DNA of 64,000 nt, taken from Acarospora socialis. Lineage: Eukaryota > Ascomycota > Lecanoromycetes > Acarosporales > Acarosporaceae. Shown piece by piece: positions 1 to 11,353 of the stretch. Numbering within the stretch: the first letter of the stretch is position 1; each line of letters starts with the position of its first letter. The notes beneath the pieces were generated by a model. It made no database searches, was not told the DNA's origin, and saw nothing but the letters and a program-made list of their open reading frames with translations. Location of the stretch: the NCBI GenBank assembly GCA_025617375.2, contig JAMYGW020000008.1, positions 1,054,001 through 1,118,000 on the forward strand, written 5' to 3'. The position numbers were made by a program, and so were the translations under genes.

Positions 1-773
1 GGCGCCGGCCCCTGTGAATCTGGATATCGGACATCTGAAAGCAGGTCTAACGACTCCGAAGTCTTTGCCTGAGAGAAGAGAGGCTTCACAGAGTGTTCAT
101 CGTCTTGATTGACCACCAATCTCTGGGCGCTTGGTATCAAGCTTCGTGTAATGCTATTCAAATCTTCCTGTTCGGCACTAGATAGCTCTTGTGCTAACCC
201 CTTGACCTGACTGGTATACCAGCTGTTATCAGTCTGATCCCTATATCCTCTCTGCTCGCTATTCGCTTGGCTGGCAATCTTCCCATCATTAAGGCTAAGA
301 ATTTGCTGTCCAGCGCCTTCATCCACTACCCTGTATGCATCCCATGGTAGGAGCCTCCCAGCCTTGACGCTGTCTACCACCCATGCCGGCTTCACGATCC
401 GGTATCTTCGAAACTCAATCTTTTTCTTGGGTGTAAGATTGCTGGCGATGATGTGAGTGACCGTTGTCTTTCCGTCCAGATATTGCATGAAACCTCCACC
501 GTAGCTCACGATCAAGGCATGAAGGTCGTTTAACGATGGCTGCGTGTAACCGTTGACATGGGCTACTATTCCGCGAAAGATGGGTGGATTGCCCGTGGAG
601 GTAGACCGCCGCTCAGCATCAAGATTCTGTAGCTTGATCTTTTTGCGTCGGAAGTAGTCGGTGAAGCCACCGAAGCGTGACGGCTCGTATTCCTCGCCCT
701 TTTCATCCTCAAAGGTATGCTTCTCAATCCGTTTGCGTACAGCGGTAGAGTTGGAATCCAACCGTGAACCCAT
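1..773 (-). CDS. REV1: DNA repair protein REV1 (N-terminal part, cut by window edge)
   Basis: Translesion DNA polymerase of the Y family, a deoxycytidyl transferase that inserts C opposite abasic sites in the nucleus. The open frame starts at the ATG at 773 (MGSRLDSNSTAV...) and stays open to base 1, giving about 257 residues. The start carries the conserved fungal Rev1 leader, including FGGFTDYFRRKKIKLQNLDAE around residues 34-54. A BRCT domain follows at about residues 64-150 (IVAHVNGY near its start, THIIASNL in the middle, KPAWVVDSVKAGRLL near its end). The catalytic domain lies outside the window. The next gene is divergent, so the 653 bases between them may hold a shared promoter. The assignment rests on the leader plus the BRCT domain and is firm. 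Confidence 0.9.
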   Translation of the reverse strand, partial: MGSRLDSNSTAVRKRIEKHTFEDEKGEEYEPSRFGGFTDYFRRKKIKLQNLDAERRSTSTGNPPIFRGIVAHVNGYTQPSLNDLHALIVSYGGGFMQYLDGKTTVTHIIASNLTPKKKIEFRRYRIVKPAWVVDSVKAGRLLPWDAYRVVDEGAGQQILSLNDGKIASQANSEQRGYRDQTDNSWYTSQVKGLAQELSSAEQEDLNSITRSLIPSAQRLVVNQDDEHSVKPLFSQAKTSESLDLLSDVRYPDSQGPA

Positions 774-1426
774 ATCATCAGCGCTCCGTCTCGTTCAACA
801 TCGCAGTCGTCAACTGACGTGACACTCGTAGATCGCAGGACCACAACCGTCCACTGGTCATAATAATAGCAGTCACCGGTAGGTACAATAGTGAAGAGAA
901 GATTATGCGTCATGAGACGGTTTTCCTTAGTTCTTTGTAGGAGGTGCTTCGCTCGTTATCGATAACGGAGGTTAAACGGCTACATAGTTATTCCGGGTTT
1001 AGCGTGATTCGATACACAGACGATAACGCTAAAAATGTTCGTTTCGAACTTTTCGAGCTATTGGCTTTTCTTCAACACCGCTGCTTTTCGTGCATAACAA
1101 CTTCTCTTCAGCACAATTGATTCTTCTGATCTCGAAGAGTCTTGCAGAACGACTTGCCTGCCGACAGTGCTTCCTATTGATATTAACGGCTTACCCAAAA
1201 GATCAGACGACATGTTGTTACTTCCAGTAGCAGTTTACGGGCTCGAAGTCCCTTGTGGAGATGTTATGATTCCCGCTGTGCCAGACTTCCCAGCTACAGT
1301 AAGCTCTCCACAATTCCAAGACAGCAACCAGAGCGTAGTTTCTGTGCAGCAGCTTGCCTGTCCGGCCTGCTAGCATGATGACAATGTTTATATCGAGTCA
1401 CTAACACTGGCCAGTTTCGAATCACA
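774..1426. other. Divergent intergenic region REV1 / FKBP
   Basis: Head-to-head intergenic stretch, presumably two promoters. Short open frames here (for example 1167-1373) show no family resemblance or codon signal that I trust. Confidence 0.5.
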
Positions 1427-3011
1427 ATGGCTGCGATAGATCCAAGCGCTCCAGCCGAGTTAGACGGAGCCACAGATGCTGATACCCCTGCTAGAGCAAC
1501 GCTCAAGCTCATCCGCCAGCCCCCCGGCATGGACGACGACGATGACTCGGAAGGTGAGTCGGACGAAGAAGACTATCTCAACGCGTTGTTGGATGGTGCT
1601 GATTCCGAAGACGAGGATGATGAGGATGACGAGGAAGAGGTGAACGGTGGGCCAAGCGATCCAGCGAAAAGCAAGAAAGCACGCAAAGATGCAGCGGTCG
1701 AGCAATTGAAGCAGGCATTGGCCAATGAGGAGAGCATGGAACTCGACGGACCGAATGGCGTCAATGGCATCTCGCCAAAAGGTAACAAGGGCAAAGCTAA
1801 GGCCACTGGAGACGAAGAAGATAGTGATGAAGATGATGACGACGAAGACTTGGAGCTTGAAGAATTCGTGATCTGCACGCTTGATACTGGCAAGGTATGT
1901 TCCTGGATACTACCGCTCTGTGTTTGGATTATATTACTGATCTGGCTGGCAGAACTATCAACAGCCCCTGGACCTCACAATCGCCGAGGGTGAGCGCGTC
2001 TATTTCAAGGTCTCTGGAACACACACCATCTATCTTACTGGCAATTACGTTGTTCCGTCCAATGAAGCTCAGGGTAGTGGCATGTATGATGGGGAAGAGG
2101 AAGACGAAGACTACGATCTCTCCCCGGATGAAGACGAGCTGGACGACGATGAAGAGAGTGACGACCTTGACGCGCTCGAGGATCCGCGAATTACGGAGAT
2201 GATGTCAGACGAGGACGAACCCCCGAAGTTAATCAAGCAAGACAAGAAAGGGAAGAACAAGCGTGCTGCGGAGAACTCTGACGATGAGCCTGCAAACCTA
2301 GACGACATCATCGCCAAGTCACTCAAACCCGCAGAGGCCACTTCAAACGGGGAAGTTAAGCTAAGCAAAAAACAACTGAAGAAACTGAAGAACAACGCCG
2401 GAGAAGCTGTTGCAGCAGCTGTAGTGAAGAACGCGAAGAAGGAGGACAAACAGGCAAAGGACAGTCCAAACGCGAAGCCTGACAAGAAAGTGCAATTCGC
2501 CAAGAAACTAGAGCAAGGACCTTCCAGTTCCTCTCCAGCTACCAAACCGGAGGCAAAGAACGAAGCTAAGAGCGAAGCAAAGAACGAGGCAAAGAAGGAC
2601 AAGGATCAACCCAAGGCCAGCCCGGGCGTGAAGACGGTCCAAGGCGTCATAATCGACGATAAGAAACCCGGCAAAGGACCAGCGGCGAAGAAAGGCGATA
2701 AGATAAGCATGCGCTACATCGGCAAACTGCAGGATGGCAAAGTATTCGACGGTAAGCCGACTCTCCGCGCCCACGCTCGATTCTTGACTAACCCTTCACT
2801 CGCAGCAAACAAAAAGGGCAAGCCATTCACCTTCAAGCTCGGCTCCGGCGAGGTCATCAAAGGTTGGGACATCGGCGTCGCGGGAATGTCGGTCGGTGGC
2901 GAACGACGCTTCACCGTGCCGGCTAATCTCGCATACGGCAATAAGGCTCAACCCGGCATTCCAGCGAACTCGACCCTGGTCTTCGACGTCAAGGTTCTTG
3001 AAATCAAATAG
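1427..3011 (+). CDS. FPR4: Nucleolar FKBP-type peptidyl-prolyl isomerase (Fpr3/Fpr4 type)
   Basis: Proline isomerase and histone-chaperone-like protein of the nucleolus; the yeast relatives Fpr3/Fpr4 act on histone tails and rDNA chromatin. Model: exons 1427-1894, 1953-2751 and 2806-3011 (introns 58 and 54 nt), 490 residues. Visible parts are an N-terminal domain interrupted by long Asp/Glu runs, a central Lys-rich nuclear-localisation region with NEAKSEAK-like repeats, and a C-terminal FKBP domain (about residues 385-490) containing [14 protein letters not shown] and [16 protein letters not shown]. Removing the second intron restores the FKBP loop [16 protein letters not shown]. That intron is 54 nt without a stop, so a naive reading runs through it. 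FPR3 and FPR4 cannot be told apart here. Confidence 0.92.
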
Positions 3012-3643
3012 ACAGACCTACCTGCGTCGATTTTCGAACTGTGGAAAGTGTTCACTGCCGTCCTAGCATATCCTGTACTAAATGCTCTTCTTTTTTCTTG
3101 TAGGAGCACCTTCAGCATTTAGTCTGCTTTCTCTTCTGTGGCTGGACGCGGTGAATCGTCTATTGTGCTTCATAGCGTGTGTAAGAGATATCCGACCTTG
3201 TGATTTGTTTGCTCGGCATTGGCAGGGATGAGGATATCTTGAGGTTCTTCAGGAAAAGCTCGATCGATATGTGCATAACACCTTACTTTAAATACGGTTT
3301 CTAATAGTAGCGGAACAGAAGACTGTGATGCAGAAATATCAATCATGAAACATCACTCAACCAGGACCTCTCATCAACTTCCCGTTTGTTGCAGGGAGTA
3401 ACGGATTTACGTTTCATAAGTTGTCTCATGTCCTTTAGATCGGTTCTGCGTTCCATACGTTCAATGCCTTCTAAGTGCGTATGTACAATACGATGCATCG
3501 GATCAGTCGAGTGCAGACGATCTCGATGAAGTGAGACGCCGACAGAGCAGCGTGCAACGAGACGACAGCGCTTGACAAAGCACCTTGAAGATCCCTCTAC
3601 AAGCCATTTCCCACTCACATATATCGCCCCGCCCTCTAAACGG
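3012..3643. other. Convergent intergenic region
   Basis: 3' flanks of two convergent genes. Nothing recognisable; open frames here are antisense to, or run into, the hydrolase gene. Confidence 0.5.
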
Positions 3644-4592
3644 TCACGCCACCCCCTCCTCTCCCGCCGCCCTCCTCACCAACCCAACCACCACCTCCGG
3701 CATGCTCAAGAACGGACTATGGCCCGCCTTACACCTCTCCACCGTAATGTCCACGCCCGCCGCTTTGGCAGTCTCGACCATCGCCTCCTGTATCGGGAGG
3801 TGCATGGCGTTGTCGGCCTCGCACAGCAGGTAGGTGGCGGGGATATGGCGCCAGGCGGTGTAGGTGACGGGGCAGGCGAGGGTCAGGCGGGAGTGGTGTT
3901 TCAGTTTGCTGGACCAGTAGTCGGCGGTCGAGGCGGGGAGGTCGTTGTAGAAGTAGTGGGCCGGGTTCAGGACTGTGATGCGGTCGCCCTGTAAGGGTAG
4001 GGTGTGTGAATTTGGGTGTGAAAGGAGGGAAGGGAAGGAGTCGGTTGTCTGGTCGTGAATGAGGGGCCGGAGGGGGAAAGAGTTCGGCGCTCCTGAGAAT
4101 GGCGGATAGACGACAACGCTAAAAAAAAGAGGGAGGGAAACGAGAGCGAGAGGGAGGGAAGAATCTCACGTCAACCTTGGCCTTCCCACCCACGCCCCCC
4201 GTCTGCAGCGAAGGATCAAATATGGCCTTCCCGACGTCCATCAGTGCGGCACAGATATACACCAACCGCACGATCCCGCCCTTCATCCCTTGCCGCTCCC
4301 TCTCCGTCTTAGCAAAGCCCTTGGCCGCCTCGCTCGACGGCAGCCCACCGTAGGAGTGCATTGCCAGCACTACGTCCTTGCAATCCTCGTCAACGACCTT
4401 TTCTATAGCGGAGCGGATGGCCTCGACGTCGGGGTCCCATGTCTTCAGCGGAGGTTCGGCGCCAACGGAGGGGAGGGAAACGCCAATCGTGCGGTAGCCG
4501 TGGCTTTCGAGGCTGGCTCGGACGGTGAAGAAAACTTCGGGAGAATGCCATCCGCCGGGGACGAAGATGATGGTTGGTTTTGAGGGGTCCAT
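3644..4592 (-). CDS. Alpha/beta hydrolase-fold protein
   Basis: Small soluble hydrolase of the AB-hydrolase fold; substrate unknown. Exons 4170-4592 and 3644-3988 with a rather long 181-nt intron; 255 residues. The start IIFVPGGWHSPEVF gives the oxyanion strand-loop. The nucleophile elbow is AMHSYGG (Ser about 80). The probable acid is in CEADNAMHL (about Asp200) and the catalytic His in CKAGHSPF (about His231), so the triad is complete. There is no signal peptide. Family relatives include many fungal secondary-metabolism and esterase-like enzymes, but no such cluster surrounds it. Base composition flips from C-rich to G-rich third positions near the 3' end. Confidence 0.85.
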
Positions 4593-5410
4593 TATAGGAT
4601 GGGTGAGCAGGACGGGAGTCGGCGGTTTGATGGGTGGGTTATTTAGGGCTTGGAAACATGGTGTTGTGGATGGTTAGTGAACAGCTTCAATGATCTGCGT
4701 TTATGGTGTCTGGGAGGAGAGAAGTGAATATAAGAACTAGAGTAAGAAGTGGTTGATATATAAAGGCGCATATGTACACTGTTCTAGTTCGGCCTCGTGG
4801 GTTGGAAGGATCCTTAACAATGAGGCACAGCTCTGCTTCGCCGGAGATCCATTCGAGTACCTTATCCATTGCATTGTAAGCACTAAGCCCGATTTGGAAA
4901 CCGCTGCAGCACCTCTATCTTAGACCCGGTATCAGGGTACTCGTAGGATGTTTATAATTAGGCATTCCTTGTTGATGCTGGAGAAGCTGCGCTTGTCAGC
5001 AGCTGCCCGCAGAGTTTGTCATCCCGACTGCAAATCCTGCCCGTCAATATCATATGGTCATCGTGAGACGAACCGTTCGTGGTGACAATTAGTTTTCAGG
5101 CAACAAGGTAATTTCAACACTCAATATACTCGTGGCGCTGAGAGTAGAGTACCTCTGCTAGACGACCTCGCTGAAGGTCCTCCAGCTGCGTACAGACGAG
5201 TGACTTGTAAGAATAGTAGATAACGGAGTTCGAACCCTGTAGAAACGACCGTAATGGTAGGAAGGCTGTCTAAAGAAAGAAAAGCTTCATGTCGTGTTCG
5301 TGAAAGCTAATCCAACTACGTTGATATACTGTAAACCCAGCGAAAAGAAACACACGCTGTAGCCGACGTGTACCACATCCTCCAGAAATGAGCACGGTGC
5401 GCTCCCAAGC
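4593..5410. other. Intergenic, no gene seen
   Basis: Upstream of the hydrolase and downstream of the kinase. It holds a lone B-box-like TTCGAA stretch near 5232 but no foldable tRNA. No convincing coding exon. Confidence 0.45.
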
Positions 5411-8400
5411 TCAAGACACGCTAGGCATGAATCCTCTACGCAGCGCCCCCTGCCGACCCGACCGGTCACTCTCTTGCTCCAAAGCCACACGTCTGGGCCT
5501 GCGGTAGGTATAACCTAGAAACGCACCCCTCTTCCTCAACTCGAGCACTTTCTTGCCCACTTGCTTATCCCGAAGGACTAGATCCCGAGGACGTCTCTTC
5601 TCTTTCTTACCCTTCTTACCCTTACTCTTGGCCTCGTCGACATCTTTCGCCTTCTCCTTATCTTCTTTGGAGATGTCGAGGGTTTGCGGCTCTGTGTTCT
5701 CTTTGGCGCTGCTGTCATCCGAAGACTCTTCTACATCGCTAATGGGCTCATCCTCCTCAAAGTACTTGGTGTCTTCCCAGCTCTTGACCTTGGGAACAAA
5801 CGGTGGCTTCAGAAGATGTAGCTTGTCCCACTGGATGTCGCGGAAGAAAGGGTGGGCCTTGATGTCCGTAGCATCGTCTGGATACACGAAGTGCCCTTGA
5901 TAATCCCGAGAATGTTTGTTCGCAGCCGTAGCGACGAGTTGCCCAGGGATCCGCTTCGAATGCTGGTAGTCATTGAGCATATACTTCTTCGAGCAGAGAC
6001 GTTGCTCTTTCTCTTTCAATATCTTGTTGATTAGGTCCATGGCCTTGTGAGAGACATATGTGTCAGACTCCTTCTCTTGAGGAAATCTAAGCGTTGAATA
6101 ATGGTTCTGGGTTGAGTTAGTGTAGCCAACGTCAGTGAAAGCAGGGAAACTCACAAGGATCTTCAACTTGGTGTCTTGCCTGTTCTCGCATACAAACGGT
6201 GTGTAGCCGTACAAGCACTGAAACCTGTTAACAACGACTATGTTCGACACATGCGAGGCAGCTATTATTACCTCATAAAGAATGATGCCGATACTCCACC
6301 AGTCACATCTTCCATCGTAAAGTTCACCTCTGATGACTTCTGGCGCCATGTACTGGCTAGTGCCGACTACGCTTCTTGCCAGCCTTCTCTTACCATTTCG
6401 ATTGCGCCATTGCAGAATAGCCTCCGCCTCGTCGGGATCGACCAATTCGGGCTTTTCATGTCGGTCTTTCCCTCCGGTGAGAATATTTGCCAGCTTCATG
6501 CCCGTAGCAATCGACTGCCCTTCCTTGCGATCAAGGGAGTCGCCTTCGACCTGAATACCCAACCTCGCCATGAGAGAGTATCGCTGCTGGTTGAAGTAGC
6601 TTTGATCATGCGACCAGTGACCATCAAACGCAAGTCCAAAATCCGAGATTTTCAGGTGTCCGGATGCAGAGATGAGGAAATTATCTGGCTTGATATCTCG
6701 ATGGATCCAACGGAGCCTGTGAGCTTCTTCCACGCAAAGAATCATCTCCGCCACATACCACCTAGTCTTGTCTTCGCTCAAGGTCTCCTTACGGATCAGC
6801 AGACCCAGGAAGTCTCCACCGACCATGTAGTCCATAACCAAGTACAAATTGTTGACGTCTTGGAAACTTGCGATGAGCGGTACCACCCAGCGGGACTTCT
6901 CTGACGCAACCAGAAAATCTCTTTCCGCTCGGAGGTGGCCTTCTTGGCTATTGCGAAGCATCTCAGACTTTCGGATAACTTTCATCGCATATACTTCCTT
7001 CTTCATATTACCCAGTTCCTTCTTACGCGAAGAGCGTTTGCTATCGATGGTGGACTTGAGTGCCTCAATTGTCGCTTTCTTAAATGTAGTCGTCTCATCT
7101 TTAGGAGACTTTTGGTCAGCCTGTGACGGTGAGGCGCTCGAAAGCGCACCACCAAGCATATCGCCATTTTCTCTCACAAGGCGTACCACGCCAAAACTGC
7201 CTTTACCCAAAACCTTCACCACCTCGTAGCCAGCAACTGATATTCCCTTGTCTATACTTGTGCTGGTTGTCCTCGTCTTGAGAATACGAGTTTGACGAAG
7301 ATATTCGCTCTCGCGCCTAACCCATTCATTGCGTTCCTTCATGACCTGTTCCGCAGACATTGGCTCGGCGAGTAGCTTAAGCTCAAGGTCCTGCAACCTT
7401 TGAGCTCGTGGACTCGTTTGACCAGACAGGATAGAGTTGAAATGGGTTTCAAAGAAGATCTTTGCAGCCGCGGTGGTCTCAACAGTGACGATGGATGGCT
7501 TAGTGAGTACTGGAACCTCGTCAGTTGGCGACAGCAGCTTCTCTTGAGGTTCTTCTCTCAACACCGCCATGGCCTGAGCTTTGAACGCTGACTGGTCAAC
7601 CTTATCTTTCCCCTTCGCTGACGAGCGCAAGGAGGTTACGGAGGAGAGCAGCGAGGTTTTGGCCGTAGATGGGTCAACAGCAGATTTACCATCGCTTGTG
7701 TTATAGCTAGACGGATCAGTCAGGTCTTGCGGATGCTCGTCTCGGCCATCAGGACCATCTGCAACCATCTTTTCACGGCGGACGACCTCAAGACTGGGCC
7801 GAACTCGCAGGTTGGGTCTGTGGACGACCGTGGGGTTTCCAAAAGTAGTGGACAATCTATGCGACAGTCGGTGAGATAGACTTGGTAAGGACCGACTTTC
7901 GCGGAGGCCGGTAGGGTCTTTCCTTCGAGGCGGATTGTATATAGCCGGAGGTTGACGCAAGTCGCAAAGAGCTTCACGACGGTGTTCGCCCGCTGTACTT
8001 TTCGCATCCCTAGCAGGAGGGTTTGGTGGGAACGAAACAGCCGCGGCTGCATCCGGTGTTCCATTGCGTACCACCCTGGTAAGGGGAACACCGGGAGCGC
8101 CGCCGAAGATAGATCCGCTGAGACCGACTGCGCCTTCTGGCAGAAGCGCGGCATCTCTAGCAATCGCGATTGCAATGTCGCGCTCGGTGGGCCCATTCGA
8201 GGAAGTCTGAGACCCTCCACTGCCTATTGCTATCCATTAGCCATGTACACTTCTAGATGCCAATGAAGACCAACCGCTCTGCCTGTTGAGACCAAGCAAT
8301 GAGAGAACCTTGGTCCTGCTACGGCGAAACCGCGATCTGATGCCAGTTTTCTCGACACGGTCATTACTACTACTTCCCACGGAGACGTCGCCACCATCGT

Positions 8401-8509
8401 TGCGATTGTTGCTCGAGGAACGCTCGATGACGACGACTTTGCTAGGGTTCTTCGAGCCAAAGAAGCCCTTTGAACTCCAGCGGCTTTTGCGCTTGCTATT
8501 GCCAAGCAT
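5411..8509 (-). CDS. NDR/LATS-like AGC serine/threonine protein kinase
   Basis: Protein kinase of the AGC group, NDR-like branch (the family of Cot1/Orb6/Dbf2 and S. pombe Ppk35), expected to act in polarity or cell-cycle signalling. Exons 8275-8509, 6272-8223, 6155-6217 and 5411-6106 (introns 51, 54 and 48 nt), 981 residues. Visible in order: basic, Ser-rich N-terminus; GKGSFGVVRL glycine loop (about 410); HRDIKPDN catalytic loop; DFG; a long insert before the activation segment, typical of NDR kinases; GTSQYMAPEV; and a C-terminal hydrophobic motif FLGYTYR (about 946). After splicing, KILNHYSTLRFPQ joins across intron 3 as expected for the family. Introns 2 and 3 are stop-free multiples of three. 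Exact orthology to Cot1, Dbf2 or Ppk35 is not settled. Confidence 0.9.
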
Positions 8510-9285
8510 ACTGGACAGGGTCCTGGGTCGAAAGTGACGGTGAGATATAAGAGTATCCAGAAATTAAACAGGTATACAGGAATACAATGAAAAGGCTTGC
8601 TTAAAGTGCAATTATAAGGTATATAGACCGAAAGGTCTAAAGCTGAGCTATCGTAACTCGATGGTATTGGTGATCATGATTCAAAGAGTAAGGTCGGAGA
8701 ATTAAGAAGATGCGTTTATGCCTTCAGTTGTGTAAACAGAGCCAATGCGGGACGTAGCCTAATGTGGAAGTCACATGGTAGGGTACAACGAGCTGGAAAA
8801 AAGGAAAGAGCAAGAGCATACTCTTTCTGTGTCCCCAACACACGCACCAAGGTAACCAGCCACGGATATACAACGCCATATCTAGCGTTCGAAGCGGGAT
8901 GAAATGAGCCTTCCTGGCAAAAGTCCAACTTTATAACAGGAATTTTATGATTAAAAACTGCCGGGGAAAGACTTCGTAAACAAGCTCTGAAAGTTGTCGC
9001 GAGACGGCATGGTGCTGCGAACGGAAAGGTCTCGAAAAAGAACAAGCGGTGATGATACTCATTTTCTCCCACATGCTCTGAGGTCTTCTCTAGGGCTTCA
9101 GATGGAGTTTTACAAATGAGCTCTCTTGCCGCGCAGATAAATCTTTGCAACATTCTATAACTGTCCACTAAGTGTACGGTCTCGTTCGTTGTTCCATTCA
9201 CTGATAGGTGAAGCATTTCTTGACTTCACGAAAACCGCTGATACGTTCCATAACCTGAGCACCATCTCGTTGACAAGCGGTGAGA
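8510..9285. other. Divergent region kinase / IME4
   Basis: Head-to-head promoter region. A 166-codon minus-strand open frame (8716-9216) overlaps it, but its product is not recognisable and I treat it as 5' UTR or chance. Confidence 0.4.
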
Positions 9286-10730
9286 ATGGAAAAACACACA
9301 ATCGACAAAGCGACGTGGCCGGGCAGGATGGCGATGCAAGTTATGAAGAGGAAGATCGCAGTACTCAACGGAGCATCTGAACATTCTGTTTGCGATAGTG
9401 CTGATCTATCTTCACCGCCGACCAGCGCTCAGCTCACCAGCAAGACCTTTGGCTCTCATCAAGACGTGCTGATGCTCTATGCAATGTCGAAGATTGACAT
9501 TTGAGCGCCGTGGGCTCCAATATGCGAGTATCAAACCCCTGATGCTTACGCCGCAGCTCGCCAGACGGAGTACCTACGAGCCTTCCACTCTGCACAACCG
9601 GGCAATCCGGTTGCAGGTACTGCTTATATGTACGCCGTTACAAACATCGAGAGCTGTACGACCAAGGTACATTTCCAGCCCATCCATACTAGTTGGATGG
9701 CACCAGGATTAGGAGATTGTGCGTATTTGGACCAGTGCCATCGAGTCTGGAGCGATTGCAGATACGTGCACTATACCAAAATCTGCCCGAAAGAGCAACC
9801 GGCGGTTATTGGTGTCCAGATGCTGAAAGCAACTAAATTCAAAAACGATCCGGGTGCCTTTGATAGGCTGTCTCTGCCGGCAAAGTACGACGAACTCGGA
9901 AAGTTGAGGAAGGCACAGAGCTTGTGGAGAGCACTGGGACCCATAGTCCCCAGTGTGCCACTCGGGGGACCCTCCCCTCCGCTCAAACCTCAGTTCGTCA
10001 ATTGCGATATCCGCACGTTCGATCTCAAGATACTTGGCCGCTTCGCTGTAGTAGTGGCTGACCCTCCGTGGCCGATTCACATGTCCCTTCCTTACGGCAC
10101 AATCCGTGAAGATGAGCTCCTGAATTTGCCTGTCGAGGTTCTGTCCGACCAAGGCCTGATTTTCCTTTGGGTCACGATGCGCGCCATGAATATTGCCGGG
10201 CAATGCATCCGCAAGTGGGGGTTCGAAATCATCGAGGAAGTGATCTGGGTGAAAACGAACCAACTGAACAAGACCATCGTAGCTGGAAGAACCGGACATT
10301 GGCTCAATCCCACTAAGGAGACTTGTCTTGTCGGGTAGGTACTGCAACGGGTCCCGTTGCTCTGTCCGCACAGTAGCTGTTGTTGATGACCCGTAGCCTC
10401 AAAGGGTCCTCGCCATCCTTTACCCCTCTGTTCGGCCAAGACACCGATACGGTTGTCGCGCCTATGCGTGAAACATCATGCAAGCCTGATGAGATCTATG
10501 ACATGATTGATCGTCTGGCTGGCCCTGAAACTCGTAAGATCGAGCTGTTCGGCCGTACAGCAAATCTCAGACCAGGATGGCTGACATTGGGCAACCAATT
10601 GCCTGGCGTAATAGGCGATTTCGATCTGGCTGAGGACGATGTCAGGGTGAGAGTACGGGGCATGCTGAGGACAGATGGGATGACGCCACAACCCTACGAA
10701 CAGGTCTGGCAGCCGATGCCTTTCCCATAG
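9286..10730 (+). CDS. IME4: mRNA N6-adenosine methyltransferase, MT-A70 family (IME4/METTL3 orthologue)
   Basis: Catalytic subunit type of the m6A writer, transferring methyl from SAM to adenosine in mRNA. The C-terminal two thirds are clear: a CCCH-like finger (GDCAYLDQCHRVWSDCRYVHY, Cys/Cys/Cys/His), then CDIR, the catalytic VVADPPWPIHMSLPYG, VKTNQL, GRTGHWLN and KETCLVG, followed after a 62-nt intron (10335-10396) by LKGSS, KPDEIY, RKIELFGR and LTLGNQL. The DPPW motif and SAM-site features are intact, matching METTL3 rather than the inactive METTL14/KAR4 type. The 5' end is uncertain: an in-frame TGA at 9502-9504 interrupts the frame. My model starts at 9286 and removes a 63-nt intron 9466-9528 with a weak GAG acceptor, giving 439 residues. 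A start at 9628 is the conservative alternative. Confidence 0.85.
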
Positions 10731-11353
10731 TATAAGGGTTTGATGAAGTTGCAAAGATGGAGCTAACTTACGTTGGGAAACATCCGCTGTCACATGACTT
10801 CCAAGCTTATGATGATGTTTCTCAGGGGCAGACGATTTCAGCTCATACATAGATCTGCTATAGTACACAAGGAAAACTTGGCCAATAGATCTTCTCAGTT
10901 TAGCAATTACAGAGCTTTCGCTGGGTAGTGCAGAGATCTGTACAAGCCACTCTTCGATCCCTTCATCTACTGCCTCTACCATCTCGACTACAACAGGATC
11001 TAGCGATTGAACCAACGGCAGAGCACTGCCACCATTGCTGTATCACTGGCATACATGTTAGCAACATCATCGGAAACCCAGTTGGACTTCTAGCAATTAT
11101 GAGATATGCATTGAGCAGCTTCGCAAGCTGCCACTACGTACATTTTCCATGTCGAGAAAAACAGACATGAGTTCACTCATGACATCTCGACTTTTTGATA
11201 ATGTATAACTACGTTGAGCAATCAATTTACATCGTGCAATCACTTGTTCAGTGTTCTTTGATTTAAATTCCTTCATTAAGGGAATCTCTAGGATATATCT
11301 AAATCTAGTACTTTGAGCCGCTCTATCAAGTAGCTGTGGTGGTATCCAAGCCT
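10731..11353. other. Intergenic, no gene seen
   Basis: Between the 3' ends of IME4 and the decayed HNH gene. A short minus-strand frame (11097-11357) is not recognisable. Confidence 0.4.

Noticed and set aside
5205-5250. tRNA-like GGAGTTCGAACCCTG
   Set aside because: B-box match only; the T-stem arms do not pair and no A-box or acceptor stem lies at the right distance.
8716-9216. 166-codon minus-strand open frame upstream of the kinase
   Set aside because: No recognisable domain, lies in a divergent promoter region, composition unlike the neighbouring genes.
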